From Bacteroidaceae bacterium (GTDB lineage: Bacteria > Bacteroidota > Bacteroidia > Bacteroidales > Bacteroidaceae), in the NCBI GenBank assembly GCA_017470425.1, contig JAFUYT010000032.1, positions 1 through 64,000 on the forward strand: 64,000 nt of DNA, in the 5' to 3' direction. The notes under the pieces were generated by a model, which saw nothing but the letters and a program-made list of their open reading frames with translations, was not told the DNA's origin and made no database searches. Position 1 is the first letter of the stretch, and each line of letters starts with the position of its first letter. Shown one piece after another: positions 36,455-45,678 of this stretch. The position numbers were made by a program, and so were the translations under genes.

Positions 36455-39400
36455 TTATGGGTTAATGGTCAATTCCGCTGATGGGGTGTTGCCGACGTAC
36501 TCGGGTGCGTAGTGGCACTGGATGGTGGTGAGGCCAGTGGCGTAGTGACCTGCGCGGTCGATGAAGGCGGTTTCTTCGAGGACGTAGGTGCCCTTGGGCA
36601 GACGGTCAAAGAAGTAGTCGGTGCGAGCGTCGTGGACGGCGTGGTAGTAGCCGAGGCCGCCTTGGTAATGGTAGCCGGAGAGCTGTTCGGCGGGTTCTGT
36701 GCAGGCGGCACGGGGGGCACTGAGGCGGACATACTCGTAGTCGCGGTCAGCGGTGATGATGTAGCGCGTCGTGAGCTTGTCGCCGAGGTGGGGCGTGGTG
36801 CTGCTCTGCTCGCGGCGGATGGTGAGGCCCGTGGCGTGGGCGGTGGCATCGCTGATGGGGGTGAGGTACTGTGCATAGACGGCACCCCATGCCTCGGAGG
36901 GTGAGCGCCGCACGACGGTGATGCTCTTGGGAGCGGCGCCGTCGGTGTAGGTCTCGCGGAGGTAGCCGAGGGCGGCGGGGGAGGCAGCGGTGCTTTTCCC
37001 GTCGGGAGAACCGACGGGAAAACTCACATTCTTCTTGCCGAAGTTGAGGGTGATGCGATCCTTAGCGGTGCTCTGGAGGTTGGCAGCGGCGGCTTCGTCG
37101 TGGAGGAGCGCGTAGATGGCGTTGACAGTGCAGATGGAGGACTCCCACATCTGCGTGCGCTTCTGCTGGAGGAGCCAGCGGCGCAGTCCGCTGTGGAGGG
37201 TACGGTCGTCGGAGGCCAGCTCGCGGACGGCCTCCATCGCGGCGGTGTGCTGAATGATCTTATGCGCTGTCGGCGTGAAGCTGCCACCGGCGTAGTCGAA
37301 GAAGGTGCCGTGGGCGGCGGTGGTGGTCATGTGTTCGCGCATGGAGTCGAAGTAGAGTTGTGCCTCCTTGCTGCGGCCGGCGGTCTTCAAGACGATGGCG
37401 GCCATGGCGCGCTCGTCGTTGCCCATGCCGGCCACCGAACCTTTCAGGTGGTCGAGGAGGTAGCGGACGTCGGCCTGCTGGCTGGCGGTAAGGGCGACGC
37501 CTGCGCGCTGGGTGATATAGATGTAGTGCAGGTGCATCAGCGTGCCCGTGTTAACGGTGATGCCCTTGGCTTCTGCCTTTTTCTTTTCTTGAATCATACG
37601 GGCATTCTCCTTGGCGATGTAGCTGACGGCACGGCCGAGGAGCGCGCTGACTTGTTCCGAGGTTTCCTGCGGGAGCGTGGAGTAGCCGTCGGTCAGAGTG
37701 CCCAAGCGCGTCAACTCGATGGCGACGAGGCGCGTCATCAGCTCGCTGCTGCGCATCCCTGGGAACCAGGCGAAGCCACCGTCAGGCTCCTGGCGCTGGC
37801 TGAGCCGTTGGAGGGTGCCGCTGATGCGGCTGGCGAGCAGGTTCTCATTGAAGAGATCGATGAGCTGTGCGCGGCGCTGGCTGTCGCTGTCAGCCTCGCG
37901 GAGCCAGGATGTCTCGTCGAGGATGATCTGCTTGAGATCCTCGTTGCTGGCGAGCGGACTCTTCGTCGCGGCCCCCTGTTGTTTCCACAGTTCGATGATG
38001 GTCTTCAGGCGCGGCGTGGTAGCGGCGATGTGGGAAGAGAGGATGTTGGCATAGAGGACGGAGGAGATGGAGAGCACATCATCGTGCTGCGGCTCACGCA
38101 GTGCGGACAGCGCTTGCACGACGTTCCAGACGGGATGTGTCGTATATTCCACCGTGAGGCAGCGCTGGGTGGCGCTGGGGTTGTCCTTATTAAATAAGGT
38201 GGAGAGGTCAGTGGTGAACGTGCCAGCGCCGTCAGCCTGAATCTCCACGCTCTCAGTGATCCACTCCTTCGAAGCGAGGATGGGCAGGTAGAGCTGTTCG
38301 CCGTCGGAGAACTGAGCGGTCTCTGCCGTCAGGCGCACTGCCACGATGGGGTACTCCTCCGTGGGCTTGTAGTCGAAAGCCAGAACGGTCTCGCCCTGAG
38401 CAGTGGTCTCAAACGCGGCCTGCTGCTTGAGGATGACTTTCTCGGTCTCGGGGTCGAAGACTTCCAGACGCAGCTGCCCATTGAGGGCGTTATCTGTGAG
38501 GTTCTGCACAACCGCACGCAGACTACTTTGATCGCCAGCTCGCAGGAAGCGCGGCAGGTAGAGACGCGCCATCAGTTCCTTGCGGGCGATGGCCTGTGCC
38601 TGGAGGTTGGCTGTCATCATGTCGGCTGTGTGGGCGATGCCCAAGAACTGCCAAGTGGTGAGGCTCTCGGGTAGCGTGAAGGAGAGGGACACTTCACCTG
38701 TGGCAGGGTCGCTGTGGAGATGTGGCAGGAAGAAAGCGGTCTCGTTGAAGTTGGTGCGGAGCGCTGTCGGTGCTACGCCAATGGTCTCTTCTTCCTCTGC
38801 GGCTTCGTCTTCAGCGATTCCTTCGTGTAGGGTGAGGCCGGCGATACTCCCGTTCAATGCCTGATTGTTCCCTGCATCCGTCTTCGCCATTGTCATGGGC
38901 GCTGCCGCGAAATCGGCGGTATCGTAGGCGGCGGAGGTGAGGGCCACCTCCTCGACAGCTTTCGTGCCGCGCAGGCGCATCGAGGAGCCGACACGATGGA
39001 TGCCGTAGGCGTTGCCTCTGAAAGAGAGGCCATCCAGCCATCGGCTGTTGAAGGCATCGAAGACAAGGGCGTCGGCGCGGTAATCCTTCATCGGGAAGTA
39101 GAGGAGCTCGTGGGCGGTATAGGGCTGGAAGAAGTCGCGTGAGCGCCATGGCAGCGAGAGCACGCGGTGGTAGCGGTTCACGAGCAGTGTCCAGGAATGG
39201 GGGGTGAGCTGGTCGAGGGAGGCGTCGTAGAGCGTTGCCATGAGGTTGGCACTGGCGGGTGTCCCGTCGGGTGTCGTCAGGCGTAGCGTCCATGTCTCCT
39301 TGTCGCCCGGGTGCAGGCGGTCGCGGAAGGTTGTCCACTCGTAGCGCAACTGCTTGTCGGGCATCGATAGCTTGAGCGTCTGCCCCATGATGTAGCTCTT

Positions 39401-42196
39401 TCCGCCCTTGACGAAGGCGAAGTGGACCGTCACGCCGTCGCCATATTCGGGCAGATAGGGAATCTCAATGATGCGCAGCTCATCGGAGAGGCGCAGGAGT
39501 TCGTTCTTGATGATGCCCTCCTTGCCGACGAGACTGTAGTAGAGCGCTACGTCCTCGAAGCTGCTGCCAACCTGCAGGTGGGCGGGATGCTGGAGGTCGA
39601 AGGTGTCGGTGGGGGTATAGAGCCAGTTCTCGGCCTGGCGCGGCAGACGGGTGTCGGCCATCGAGAAGAGGTAGAAGGGTGCTTTCGCTGATGCGGTGTC
39701 GGCGCCGGAACGGGCGGTGGCGCGGAGCTCATAGGAGCCCGAGGGGAGGGCGCGGAGGGCGTCAAGGAGACCCGAGGGGGTGATGTCGGACACGATGGGA
39801 GAGGGGGCGGTGGCGGGGTAGATGGCGCAGCGGATGTCGCCGGTAGTGGGTTGTCCGGTGGAGGAGAGGAGGGTGAAGGTCGGTGCCTGCAGGCGGTCGC
39901 GGTCCTGCTGTTCCTGCATGGTGATGTTCAGGCGCAGGGGCGTGGTGCACAGTGGCACGCGGGCGGCGCCCTCGCGCGTCTCGCCGGCACTGCTAAGGAC
40001 TTCCACCTCTACGCGTAGGACGAGCCCATAGCGCAGGCTTTCAGAAGAGATATCTTTTAAAGGAACGCGCACGCGAAAACGTCCCTCGTCGTCGGTGGAG
40101 AGGGTGTCGATCTGCTGGCGCGGGGAGTCGTCGTGGCGGAACCACCACCAATAGGGATAGGTGAAGCGGAAGGTTCCGGTCACGCGGGCATCGCGCATCG
40201 GCACGCCGTTGTAGCCCACAGCCTTTCCTGTGAGCGTGATGCTGTCCTGGGGCCACTGCAGGGCGGGAGCCTCGTCCATCGTCACCTCGAAGGTCGGCCG
40301 CTTGTATTCCTCCACGCGGAAGCCGACGCTGGCGCCCTGGGTCTGGATGCGGTAGTAGCCAGGCAGCCCGCCTGCGGGCAGCGTGAAGTCTGCGGCGAAG
40401 ACGCCCATGCTGTCCGTGGTGACCTGCTGCTTGCCCACCTCCTTCCAGTTGGCATCGCGCATCAGCAACTCATAGTCCTTTCCTTCCACAATGGTGGCAT
40501 CCCAGTGTTGCTGTGCATAGACGACACCGCTGACGTGCACGGTCTGTCCGGGACGGTAGATGGCGCGGTCGGTGTAGAGGTGTAGCTGAGTGGTTTCGGG
40601 GGTGTCGCGGAATGATACGCTGTTGCGGAACAGGTTCTCCTCGGGGAGATAGGTGTCGGCTGATGTGCGTACCCTGAGATTCAGCTGCCATCGATGGCCG
40701 TTGTCTTTTGTCGCCGTGCAGAGGGCGCGCCCTTCAGCATCCGTCTTGTAGGAGGCGTGCAGGACTTCCTGCCCTGCGCGATAGGGGTTTTCGTAGAGTT
40801 CCACGGTGGCGTCTGGCACAGGTTGTCCGCTCTCAGCATCCACGACAATCACCTCCAGCTTGTCCTGCGGGAGATAGCGTGTGAGGGTCTTCAATGTGGT
40901 GACGCGGAAGAGGCGGTACTGGCTCGTGACTGTCCGCTGCTTGGCTTCCTTCTCGGCGGTGACGCCACCGTAGAGCACGGCATAAATCCCTGCTGCGGGT
41001 GCTGTCCAGTCGAGGGTATCTTCCATGAAGGTAAACGCGTCCTTCAACTCGATGGAATGGTTGATTTTCTGCACCTCCGTGCCATGTCGGCGCAGGTACT
41101 CGGCTACGGAGAGTTTGCTCCGCTCAATGTCCTCGTCGGTGAACGCCTTTTGGAGACGATAGACCGTCATCACGACGGCGGTAGCGTTCTTGGTGCTCAG
41201 CCGCCAGGAGTAGTGCTTGCCGGGGTAATAGATGTCGTTGCCCACCCAGTTGACCTGTGGCCTGCAGAGATCGTTCAGGCGGTTCTTCACCTCGCCGATG
41301 CGTGCGTAGCGGGGGTAGCGGCTAATGGCTTCGCGGCACCACGCCACCTTCTGCGCCTCGTCGGCATCGGTGTCGAGCAGTCGCAGATAGACCTCAGTGC
41401 AGAGGGGCAGGTCGGCAAACTCTTCTTTCAGCACCTGTAGCGGTGCCACCTCGTTCGTGCTGAAGCTCAGTTCCACCAGCAGCACCGCCTCCCGGTTCCC
41501 CAGTCGTCGATAGAGGTCGCGGACAGTCGTGCCGAGAGCTGCGCGTTCGGCGGATGTCTGGTTCCACCGCGTCGTGCGGCTTTCGCGATAGCGCTGCCAT
41601 AGGATGTGCAGGAGGTCATGGTGGTAATAGGAGGAGTGGGTGGCCTGCGTCACGAATGGCAGCCAGTCCTTGCTGCGTGCGTTCGCCAAGGCTTCTATGT
41701 TCTCCAGTGACAGCCGCCAGTTGGCTGTGGCGGCGCTGTCATACTGCTCAGTTGTCCATTCCTTCATCTCGTTGCTCGTCAGGGCCAGATCGCGTGCCTG
41801 TGAGCGGTAACGGTTGTTCTGGTAGATTTCCGCGAGGATGGAGGCATAGATGGCACGTGCCTCGGGTTGCTGTTCCTGAGCGCGAAGTGTCTCCAGCTCG
41901 GCGATGTCCGTGAAGAAACTGTCGGGCGCCCACTCCTGATGCAGGCCAGCGGCGCACAGACGGGCGCTGAGCGCCTGTCCCTGCTGTCCCTCCGCCACTG
42001 CCTTCTGCAGGATCTTCTGCACGGTCGCGTAGGCCGACTGCGGTTTGCCGTCAGCCTCCTCTTGTTCCACTTGCTTCCAGAGTTTCGTAAAGGCAGACTC
42101 TCCCCCCGCCCTCCCTATTAGGGAGGGAGCGGTTACCAAAGCAAAAATGGGGGCACAGATTAATAATAGGAGAAAGAATGAAGTGAAATATTTCAT
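36455..42196 (-). CDS. bacterial alpha-2-macroglobulin family protein
   Basis: A 1913-residue exported protein. After the signal peptide (about 1-19) comes a helical N-terminal region (TPR-like, about 40-330). MG domains follow, with the marker HLYTDRAIYRPGQTVHVSGVVY (about 540-560). The bait/ANA and A2M regions include FNETAFFLPHLHSDPATGEVSLSFTLPESLTTWQFLG, then the alpha-barrel complement-like domain and a C-terminal receptor-like beta domain. I see no CxEQ thioester, so it would be a non-thioester form. Such proteins are thought to trap attacking proteases in the envelope. Residues about 22-33 (APSLIGRAGGES) are a translated GC-rich palindrome just after the signal peptide. Confidence 0.9.
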   Translation of the reverse strand: MKYFTSFFLLLLICAPIFALVTAPSLIGRAGGESAFTKLWKQVEQEEADGKPQSAYATVQKILQKAVAEGQQGQALSARLCAAGLHQEWAPDSFFTDIAELETLRAQEQQPEARAIYASILAEIYQNNRYRSQARDLALTSNEMKEWTTEQYDSAATANWRLSLENIEALANARSKDWLPFVTQATHSSYYHHDLLHILWQRYRESRTTRWNQTSAERAALGTTVRDLYRRLGNREAVLLVELSFSTNEVAPLQVLKEEFADLPLCTEVYLRLLDTDADEAQKVAWCREAISRYPRYARIGEVKNRLNDLCRPQVNWVGNDIYYPGKHYSWRLSTKNATAVVMTVYRLQKAFTDEDIERSKLSVAEYLRRHGTEVQKINHSIELKDAFTFMEDTLDWTAPAAGIYAVLYGGVTAEKEAKQRTVTSQYRLFRVTTLKTLTRYLPQDKLEVIVVDAESGQPVPDATVELYENPYRAGQEVLHASYKTDAEGRALCTATKDNGHRWQLNLRVRTSADTYLPEENLFRNSVSFRDTPETTQLHLYTDRAIYRPGQTVHVSGVVYAQQHWDATIVEGKDYELLMRDANWKEVGKQQVTTDSMGVFAADFTLPAGGLPGYYRIQTQGASVGFRVEEYKRPTFEVTMDEAPALQWPQDSITLTGKAVGYNGVPMRDARVTGTFRFTYPYWWWFRHDDSPRQQIDTLSTDDEGRFRVRVPLKDISSESLRYGLVLRVEVEVLSSAGETREGAARVPLCTTPLRLNITMQEQQDRDRLQAPTFTLLSSTGQPTTGDIRCAIYPATAPSPIVSDITPSGLLDALRALPSGSYELRATARSGADTASAKAPFYLFSMADTRLPRQAENWLYTPTDTFDLQHPAHLQVGSSFEDVALYYSLVGKEGIIKNELLRLSDELRIIEIPYLPEYGDGVTVHFAFVKGGKSYIMGQTLKLSMPDKQLRYEWTTFRDRLHPGDKETWTLRLTTPDGTPASANLMATLYDASLDQLTPHSWTLLVNRYHRVLSLPWRSRDFFQPYTAHELLYFPMKDYRADALVFDAFNSRWLDGLSFRGNAYGIHRVGSSMRLRGTKAVEEVALTSAAYDTADFAAAPMTMAKTDAGNNQALNGSIAGLTLHEGIAEDEAAEEEETIGVAPTALRTNFNETAFFLPHLHSDPATGEVSLSFTLPESLTTWQFLGIAHTADMMTANLQAQAIARKELMARLYLPRFLRAGDQSSLRAVVQNLTDNALNGQLRLEVFDPETEKVILKQQAAFETTAQGETVLAFDYKPTEEYPIVAVRLTAETAQFSDGEQLYLPILASKEWITESVEIQADGAGTFTTDLSTLFNKDNPSATQRCLTVEYTTHPVWNVVQALSALREPQHDDVLSISSVLYANILSSHIAATTPRLKTIIELWKQQGAATKSPLASNEDLKQIILDETSWLREADSDSQRRAQLIDLFNENLLASRISGTLQRLSQRQEPDGGFAWFPGMRSSELMTRLVAIELTRLGTLTDGYSTLPQETSEQVSALLGRAVSYIAKENARMIQEKKKAEAKGITVNTGTLMHLHYIYITQRAGVALTASQQADVRYLLDHLKGSVAGMGNDERAMAAIVLKTAGRSKEAQLYFDSMREHMTTTAAHGTFFDYAGGSFTPTAHKIIQHTAAMEAVRELASDDRTLHSGLRRWLLQQKRTQMWESSICTVNAIYALLHDEAAAANLQSTAKDRITLNFGKKNVSFPVGSPDGKSTAASPAALGYLRETYTDGAAPKSITVVRRSPSEAWGAVYAQYLTPISDATAHATGLTIRREQSSTTPHLGDKLTTRYIITADRDYEYVRLSAPRAACTEPAEQLSGYHYQGGLGYYHAVHDARTDYFFDRLPKGTYVLEETAFIDRAGHYATGLTTIQCHYAPEYVGNTPSAELTINP

Positions 42197-42265
42197 TACA
42201 GTAGTATTTACTATTCTTGAAAAGTATTTGCTCCCTCCCTAACAGGGAGGGCGGGGGGAGAGTCC
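42099..42265. repeat. inverted REP-like pair around the alpha-2-macroglobulin start
   Basis: A copy at 42099-42134 lies inside the coding region just after the signal peptide. An inverted copy at 42230-42265 lies upstream, between this gene and pepD. The two agree at nearly every position, including the GACTCTCCCCCCGCCCTCC arm. About 95 bp separate them, and the gene's ATG is between. Confidence 0.85.
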
Positions 42266-42278
42266 GTTTAGGGGGCTT

Positions 42279-43736
42279 TTATTTCTCGGGGATCTCTGCC
42301 AGCAAAGTCTTCATGAAAGTCCAGAAGCGGCCTACGCTGGGGATGAAGCAGCGCTCGTTGGGCGTGTGCGGCGAGCGGAGCGTGGGACCGAAGGAGATGA
42401 GGTCCATCTTCGGATATACCTGCCCGATGAGGCTGCACTCGAGGCCGGCGTGGACGACCTCCACCTTGGCGGGCTTGCCTTCGAGGCGCTCGTAGAGGGC
42501 TGCCATCTGAGCGGCGATGGGAGAGTCGAAGTTGGGCTGCCAGGCGCCGTACTGTCCGCCGTACTCCACCTTCATGCCCGCCATGCCGAAGGTGCTCTCG
42601 AACATCTCCTGCTCGAGCTCCAGCTGTGAGTCGCAGGACGAGCGTGCCAGAATGAGTACTTCAGCCTTGCCCTCGCCGATGTTGATGATGGCCAGATTGG
42701 AACTGGTCTCCACCACGTGAGGAATCGAGGGGATGTTGCGCAGCACGCCGTCGTGGCAGGCCAGGATGGCACTGACGAGGTTGTCCTGAACCTCCTCGGG
42801 CACCTGCATCTTGGGCAGCGCCACACGCTCCACGGCAATCTCCACGCTTTCCTCGACGCCGCGGTACTCGTCGGTGAAGGTCTTCTGGCAGTAGGCGGCC
42901 AGCTCGCGCAGGTCGGCTTCGTTCTCGGCGGGGATGGTCAGGACGACCTCTGCCGTGCGGGGAATGGCGTTGCGCATATTGCCGCCCTTCCAGGTGGCCA
43001 GGCGGGCTTCATCGTCCTGGATGGCCTGTCGCACGAGGCGCGCCATGAGCTTATTGGCATTGGCACGGTTCTGGTTGATCTCGAGACCGCTATGTCCGCC
43101 TTTCAGACCGCTGATGGTCACCTGCAGGGCGATGTCCGTGGAGTCGGTTTCCACTTCCTGATAGCCGAGGGTCGCGGTCACGTTGATGCCGCCTGCCGAG
43201 CCGATGCAGAACTCACCTTCGCTTTCGTGGTCGATGTTCAGCAGGATGTCGCCCTTCAGCGTGTCGGGGCTGAGGTGGTTGACGCCCCACATGCAGGTCT
43301 CCTCGTCGCTCGTGATGAGCGCCTCCAGCGGTCCGTGCTGCAGGCTGTTGTCTTCGAAGACCGCCATGATGGCTGCCACGCCGATACCGTCGTCGGAGCC
43401 GAGTGTGGTGCCTTTGGCCTTCAGCCATTCACCGTCAATCCATGTTTCAATGGGGTCTGTCTCGAAGTTATGTGTGCTCTCGTCGGTCTTTTGGGGCACC
43501 ATGTCCATGTGTGCCTGCATCGTGCAGACCTTGCGGTTCTCGAACCCGGGCGTGGCGGGCTTGTGCATGACGATGTTATCGCCGCCATCCTTGTAGGCGT
43601 CGATGCCGCGCTCCTTTGCCCAGTCGAGCAGAAACTGCTGAATCTTTTCCAGATGGCCGCTCGGGCGCGGTACTTGTGTGAGTTTGTAGAAGTTGCCGAA
43701 GATGGCTTTCGGCTCAAGGTCATGAATAGTTGCCAT
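42279..43736 (-). CDS. pepD: aminoacyl-histidine dipeptidase PepD (M20C)
   Basis: A 485-residue cytoplasmic di-zinc dipeptidase. Metal and catalytic segments are visible in order: CTMQAHMDMVPQ, TLGSDDGIGVAA, TSDEETCMWGVN and NIDHESEGEF. The lid/dimerisation domain (about 210-380) contains GLKGGHSGLEI. PepD cleaves Xaa-His and related dipeptides. Its downstream neighbour is the alpha-2-macroglobulin gene, with a GC-rich palindrome between. Heptamer repeats lie just upstream of its start. Confidence 0.93.
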   Translation of the reverse strand: MATIHDLEPKAIFGNFYKLTQVPRPSGHLEKIQQFLLDWAKERGIDAYKDGGDNIVMHKPATPGFENRKVCTMQAHMDMVPQKTDESTHNFETDPIETWIDGEWLKAKGTTLGSDDGIGVAAIMAVFEDNSLQHGPLEALITSDEETCMWGVNHLSPDTLKGDILLNIDHESEGEFCIGSAGGINVTATLGYQEVETDSTDIALQVTISGLKGGHSGLEINQNRANANKLMARLVRQAIQDDEARLATWKGGNMRNAIPRTAEVVLTIPAENEADLRELAAYCQKTFTDEYRGVEESVEIAVERVALPKMQVPEEVQDNLVSAILACHDGVLRNIPSIPHVVETSSNLAIINIGEGKAEVLILARSSCDSQLELEQEMFESTFGMAGMKVEYGGQYGAWQPNFDSPIAAQMAALYERLEGKPAKVEVVHAGLECSLIGQVYPKMDLISFGPTLRSPHTPNERCFIPSVGRFWTFMKTLLAEIPEK

Positions 43737-43742
43737 AATTTT

Positions 43743-43775
43743 ATAGTTTAAAGTTTAAGAGTTTAAAGTTGAATG
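43743..43775 (-). repeat. heptamer-type repeat overlapping a gene end
   Basis: AGTTTAA / AGTTGAA units run from the pepD leader into the last codons of the upstream membrane protein, where they encode its C-terminal STLNS and stop. Confidence 0.6.
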
Positions 43776-44759
43776 TAATTTCGGTTGAGTGTGCCCGATC
43801 GCCAGTGCTGCAACAGCATAGACGCCGAGGACGGCTACGAGCAGGGTCTGCACGGTGTGCACGATGAGCGCGAAGAGGGCTCCTTCGTCGCCGCTGACGC
43901 CGTAGAGCATCAGCACCGTCTTTACAGCGAAATGCCAAGGCCCGGCGCCATTGGGGGTGGGCACCAACACGGCGAAGGTGCCTACGATGAAAGCCACCAG
44001 CGCCACGTCGAGCCCTAAGTCCGTCGTGCTCGCGAAGCAGAAGAACGTCAGGTAGAAATGCAGGAAGTAGCACACCCAGATGGCGACACTGTAGAACAGA
44101 AAAACACCCTTTCCATCGACTTCGCGGATGGACAGCAGCCCCTCCGTCAGCTCTTTTACGATAGAGCGCGTGCGTGTCAGCAACTCATAGCGGCGCAGCA
44201 GATAGGCACCCGTCGCCAGGATGAGCACGCCGCTCACAGCAGTCACCAGCCAACCGGTGGTCGTGAAACGCGCGAGGAAGCCCGTCAGACTCACGCCCGT
44301 CTGCTCGAAAAACTCCACGAAGACGGGGATCTGCAGGACAAAGACCACCAGCGAAAGGAGGCCGATGATGACCATATCGACGACACGTTCTGTCACGACC
44401 GTACCCAGCCCACGGCTGAAGCTGACGCCGTCGTAGCGCTTCAGCACGCCGCACCGCAGCACCTCGCCCACTCGCGGCACCGCCAGCGAGCTGGCATAGC
44501 TGAGGAAGATGGCGTTGATGCTGGTGTGCAGACGAGGGTGCTCACCCAGCGGGCGCAGCACCTGCCGCCACCGCAACGCACGGAACACCTGTGCCAGGAT
44601 GCCGAAGGGGAACGACAGCCACATCCACGTCCAGTTCATCTCGCTCGTCAGTGCGCGCTGCAGCGTGGCCCAGTCAAAGCCGCGGTACATCCACCACAGA
44701 ATAGCGCCGCCTAAGAAAAGCGGCAACACAATCCGGAGTATGGAGTGGAGGCGGGACAT
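43755..44759 (-). CDS. LPG-synthase-like / UPF0104 integral membrane protein
   Basis: A 334-residue protein with about eight transmembrane helices, starting at ATG 44759 (MSRLHSILR). It shows the conserved core of the lysylphosphatidylglycerol synthase transmembrane family (YASSLAVPRVGEVLRCGVLKRYDGVSFSRGLGTVVTERVVDM), without the C-terminal aminoacyl transferase domain. So it is a flippase-like relative of unknown substrate. It is between pepD and the divergent ksgA. The C-terminus is formed by heptamer-repeat DNA. Confidence 0.82.
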   Translation of the reverse strand: MSRLHSILRIVLPLFLGGAILWWMYRGFDWATLQRALTSEMNWTWMWLSFPFGILAQVFRALRWRQVLRPLGEHPRLHTSINAIFLSYASSLAVPRVGEVLRCGVLKRYDGVSFSRGLGTVVTERVVDMVIIGLLSLVVFVLQIPVFVEFFEQTGVSLTGFLARFTTTGWLVTAVSGVLILATGAYLLRRYELLTRTRSIVKELTEGLLSIREVDGKGVFLFYSVAIWVCYFLHFYLTFFCFASTTDLGLDVALVAFIVGTFAVLVPTPNGAGPWHFAVKTVLMLYGVSGDEGALFALIVHTVQTLLVAVLGVYAVAALAIGHTQPKLHSTLNS

Positions 44760-44762
44760 TTG

Positions 44763-44804
44763 GAGTTGAGAGTTTAAAGTTGAGAGTTTAGAGTTTAAAG
44801 TTGT
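44763..44804. repeat. heptanucleotide array between the UPF0104 gene and ksgA
   Basis: Six 7-mers of the form (G/A)AGTT(G/T)A occupy most of the divergent intergenic region, next to the ksgA promoter box. Confidence 0.7.
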
Positions 44805-44836
44805 GGGTCGAAAAGCGTTATTTGAGAATAAAGTAG

Positions 44837-44844
44837 TATCTTTG
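44837..44844 (+). promoter_or_regulatory. -7 promoter box of ksgA
   Basis: TATCTTTG lies 30 bp before the ATG at 44875 and is followed by GCAGCGCAAAG, the usual context of the Bacteroidetes box. Confidence 0.6.
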
Positions 44845-44874
44845 CAGCGCAAAGTTAAACATTTATTCCCGCGT

Positions 44875-45678
44875 ATGCGCACAGTTAAGCCTAAAAAATT
44901 TCTCGGACAACACTTCTTAACGGATTTAGACGTTGCACAGCGCATAGCTGACACTGTCGATGCCTGTCCGGAGCTGCCTGTATTGGAGGTAGGACCGGGC
45001 ATGGGGGTGATGACGCAGTTCCTCATGACGAAGCCGCGACCGCTGAAGGTGGTGGAGCTCGATTTCGAGTCGGTGGAGTACCTGCGCTGCACGTGGCCGC
45101 AGCTGGAAGCAGGCATCATCGAGGACGATTTCCTGAAGATGCACCTCGACCGCACCTTCGACGGCCAGCCCTTCGTACTCACGGGCAACTATCCCTATAA
45201 CATCTCCTCGCAGATCTTCTTCAAGATGCTCGACAACAAGGACTTGATTCCCTGCTGCACGGGTATGATCCAGAAGGAGGTCGCCGACCGCATCTGCGCT
45301 GCTCCCGGCACGAAAGCCTACGGCATCCTCAGCGTCCTCATCCAAGCGTGGTACACGCCGGAGTATCTGTTCACCGTGGAGCCCCACGTCTTCAACCCGC
45401 CTCCCAAGGTGCGCTCCGCCGTCATCCGGCTAACGCGCAACGCCACCCGCTCGCTCGGCTGCGATGAAGCCCTCTTCCGCCGCGTCGTGAAGACTACCTT
45501 CAACCAGCGCCGCAAGACGCTCCGCAACAATATCCGTCCGCTGCTCAATGAGTTAGCGCCCGCTGCCGACTTCAGCACCTTCCTTGCCGATCCGCTCTTC
45601 AACCTGCGCCCGGAACAACTCTCCCTGGCACAGTTCATCCATCTCACCCGTCAGCTGTCAGACCTGCTCGCCAAATAG
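44875..45678 (+). CDS. ksgA: 16S rRNA dimethyladenosine transferase KsgA/RsmA
   Basis: A 267-residue SAM-dependent enzyme that dimethylates two adjacent adenines near the 3' end of 16S rRNA. KKFLGQHFLTD opens the protein. The SAM-binding loop is LEVGPGMGVMTQ, and the catalytic motif is the NYPYNIS variant of N-L/I-P-Y in VLTGNYPYNISS. PPPKVRSAVIRL starts the C-terminal domain. I use ATG 44875 after the -7 box. Its last 21 bp overlap the end of the rsmF-like gene on the other strand. Confidence 0.95.
   Translation: MRTVKPKKFLGQHFLTDLDVAQRIADTVDACPELPVLEVGPGMGVMTQFLMTKPRPLKVVELDFESVEYLRCTWPQLEAGIIEDDFLKMHLDRTFDGQPFVLTGNYPYNISSQIFFKMLDNKDLIPCCTGMIQKEVADRICAAPGTKAYGILSVLIQAWYTPEYLFTVEPHVFNPPPKVRSAVIRLTRNATRSLGCDEALFRRVVKTTFNQRRKTLRNNIRPLLNELAPAADFSTFLADPLFNLRPEQLSLAQFIHLTRQLSDLLAK

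Noticed and set aside
43755..45188. Long N-terminal extension of the UPF0104 membrane protein past 44759
   Set aside because: The extra codons are antisense to ksgA and read through the heptamer array. The ATG at 44759 starts right at the first membrane segment.
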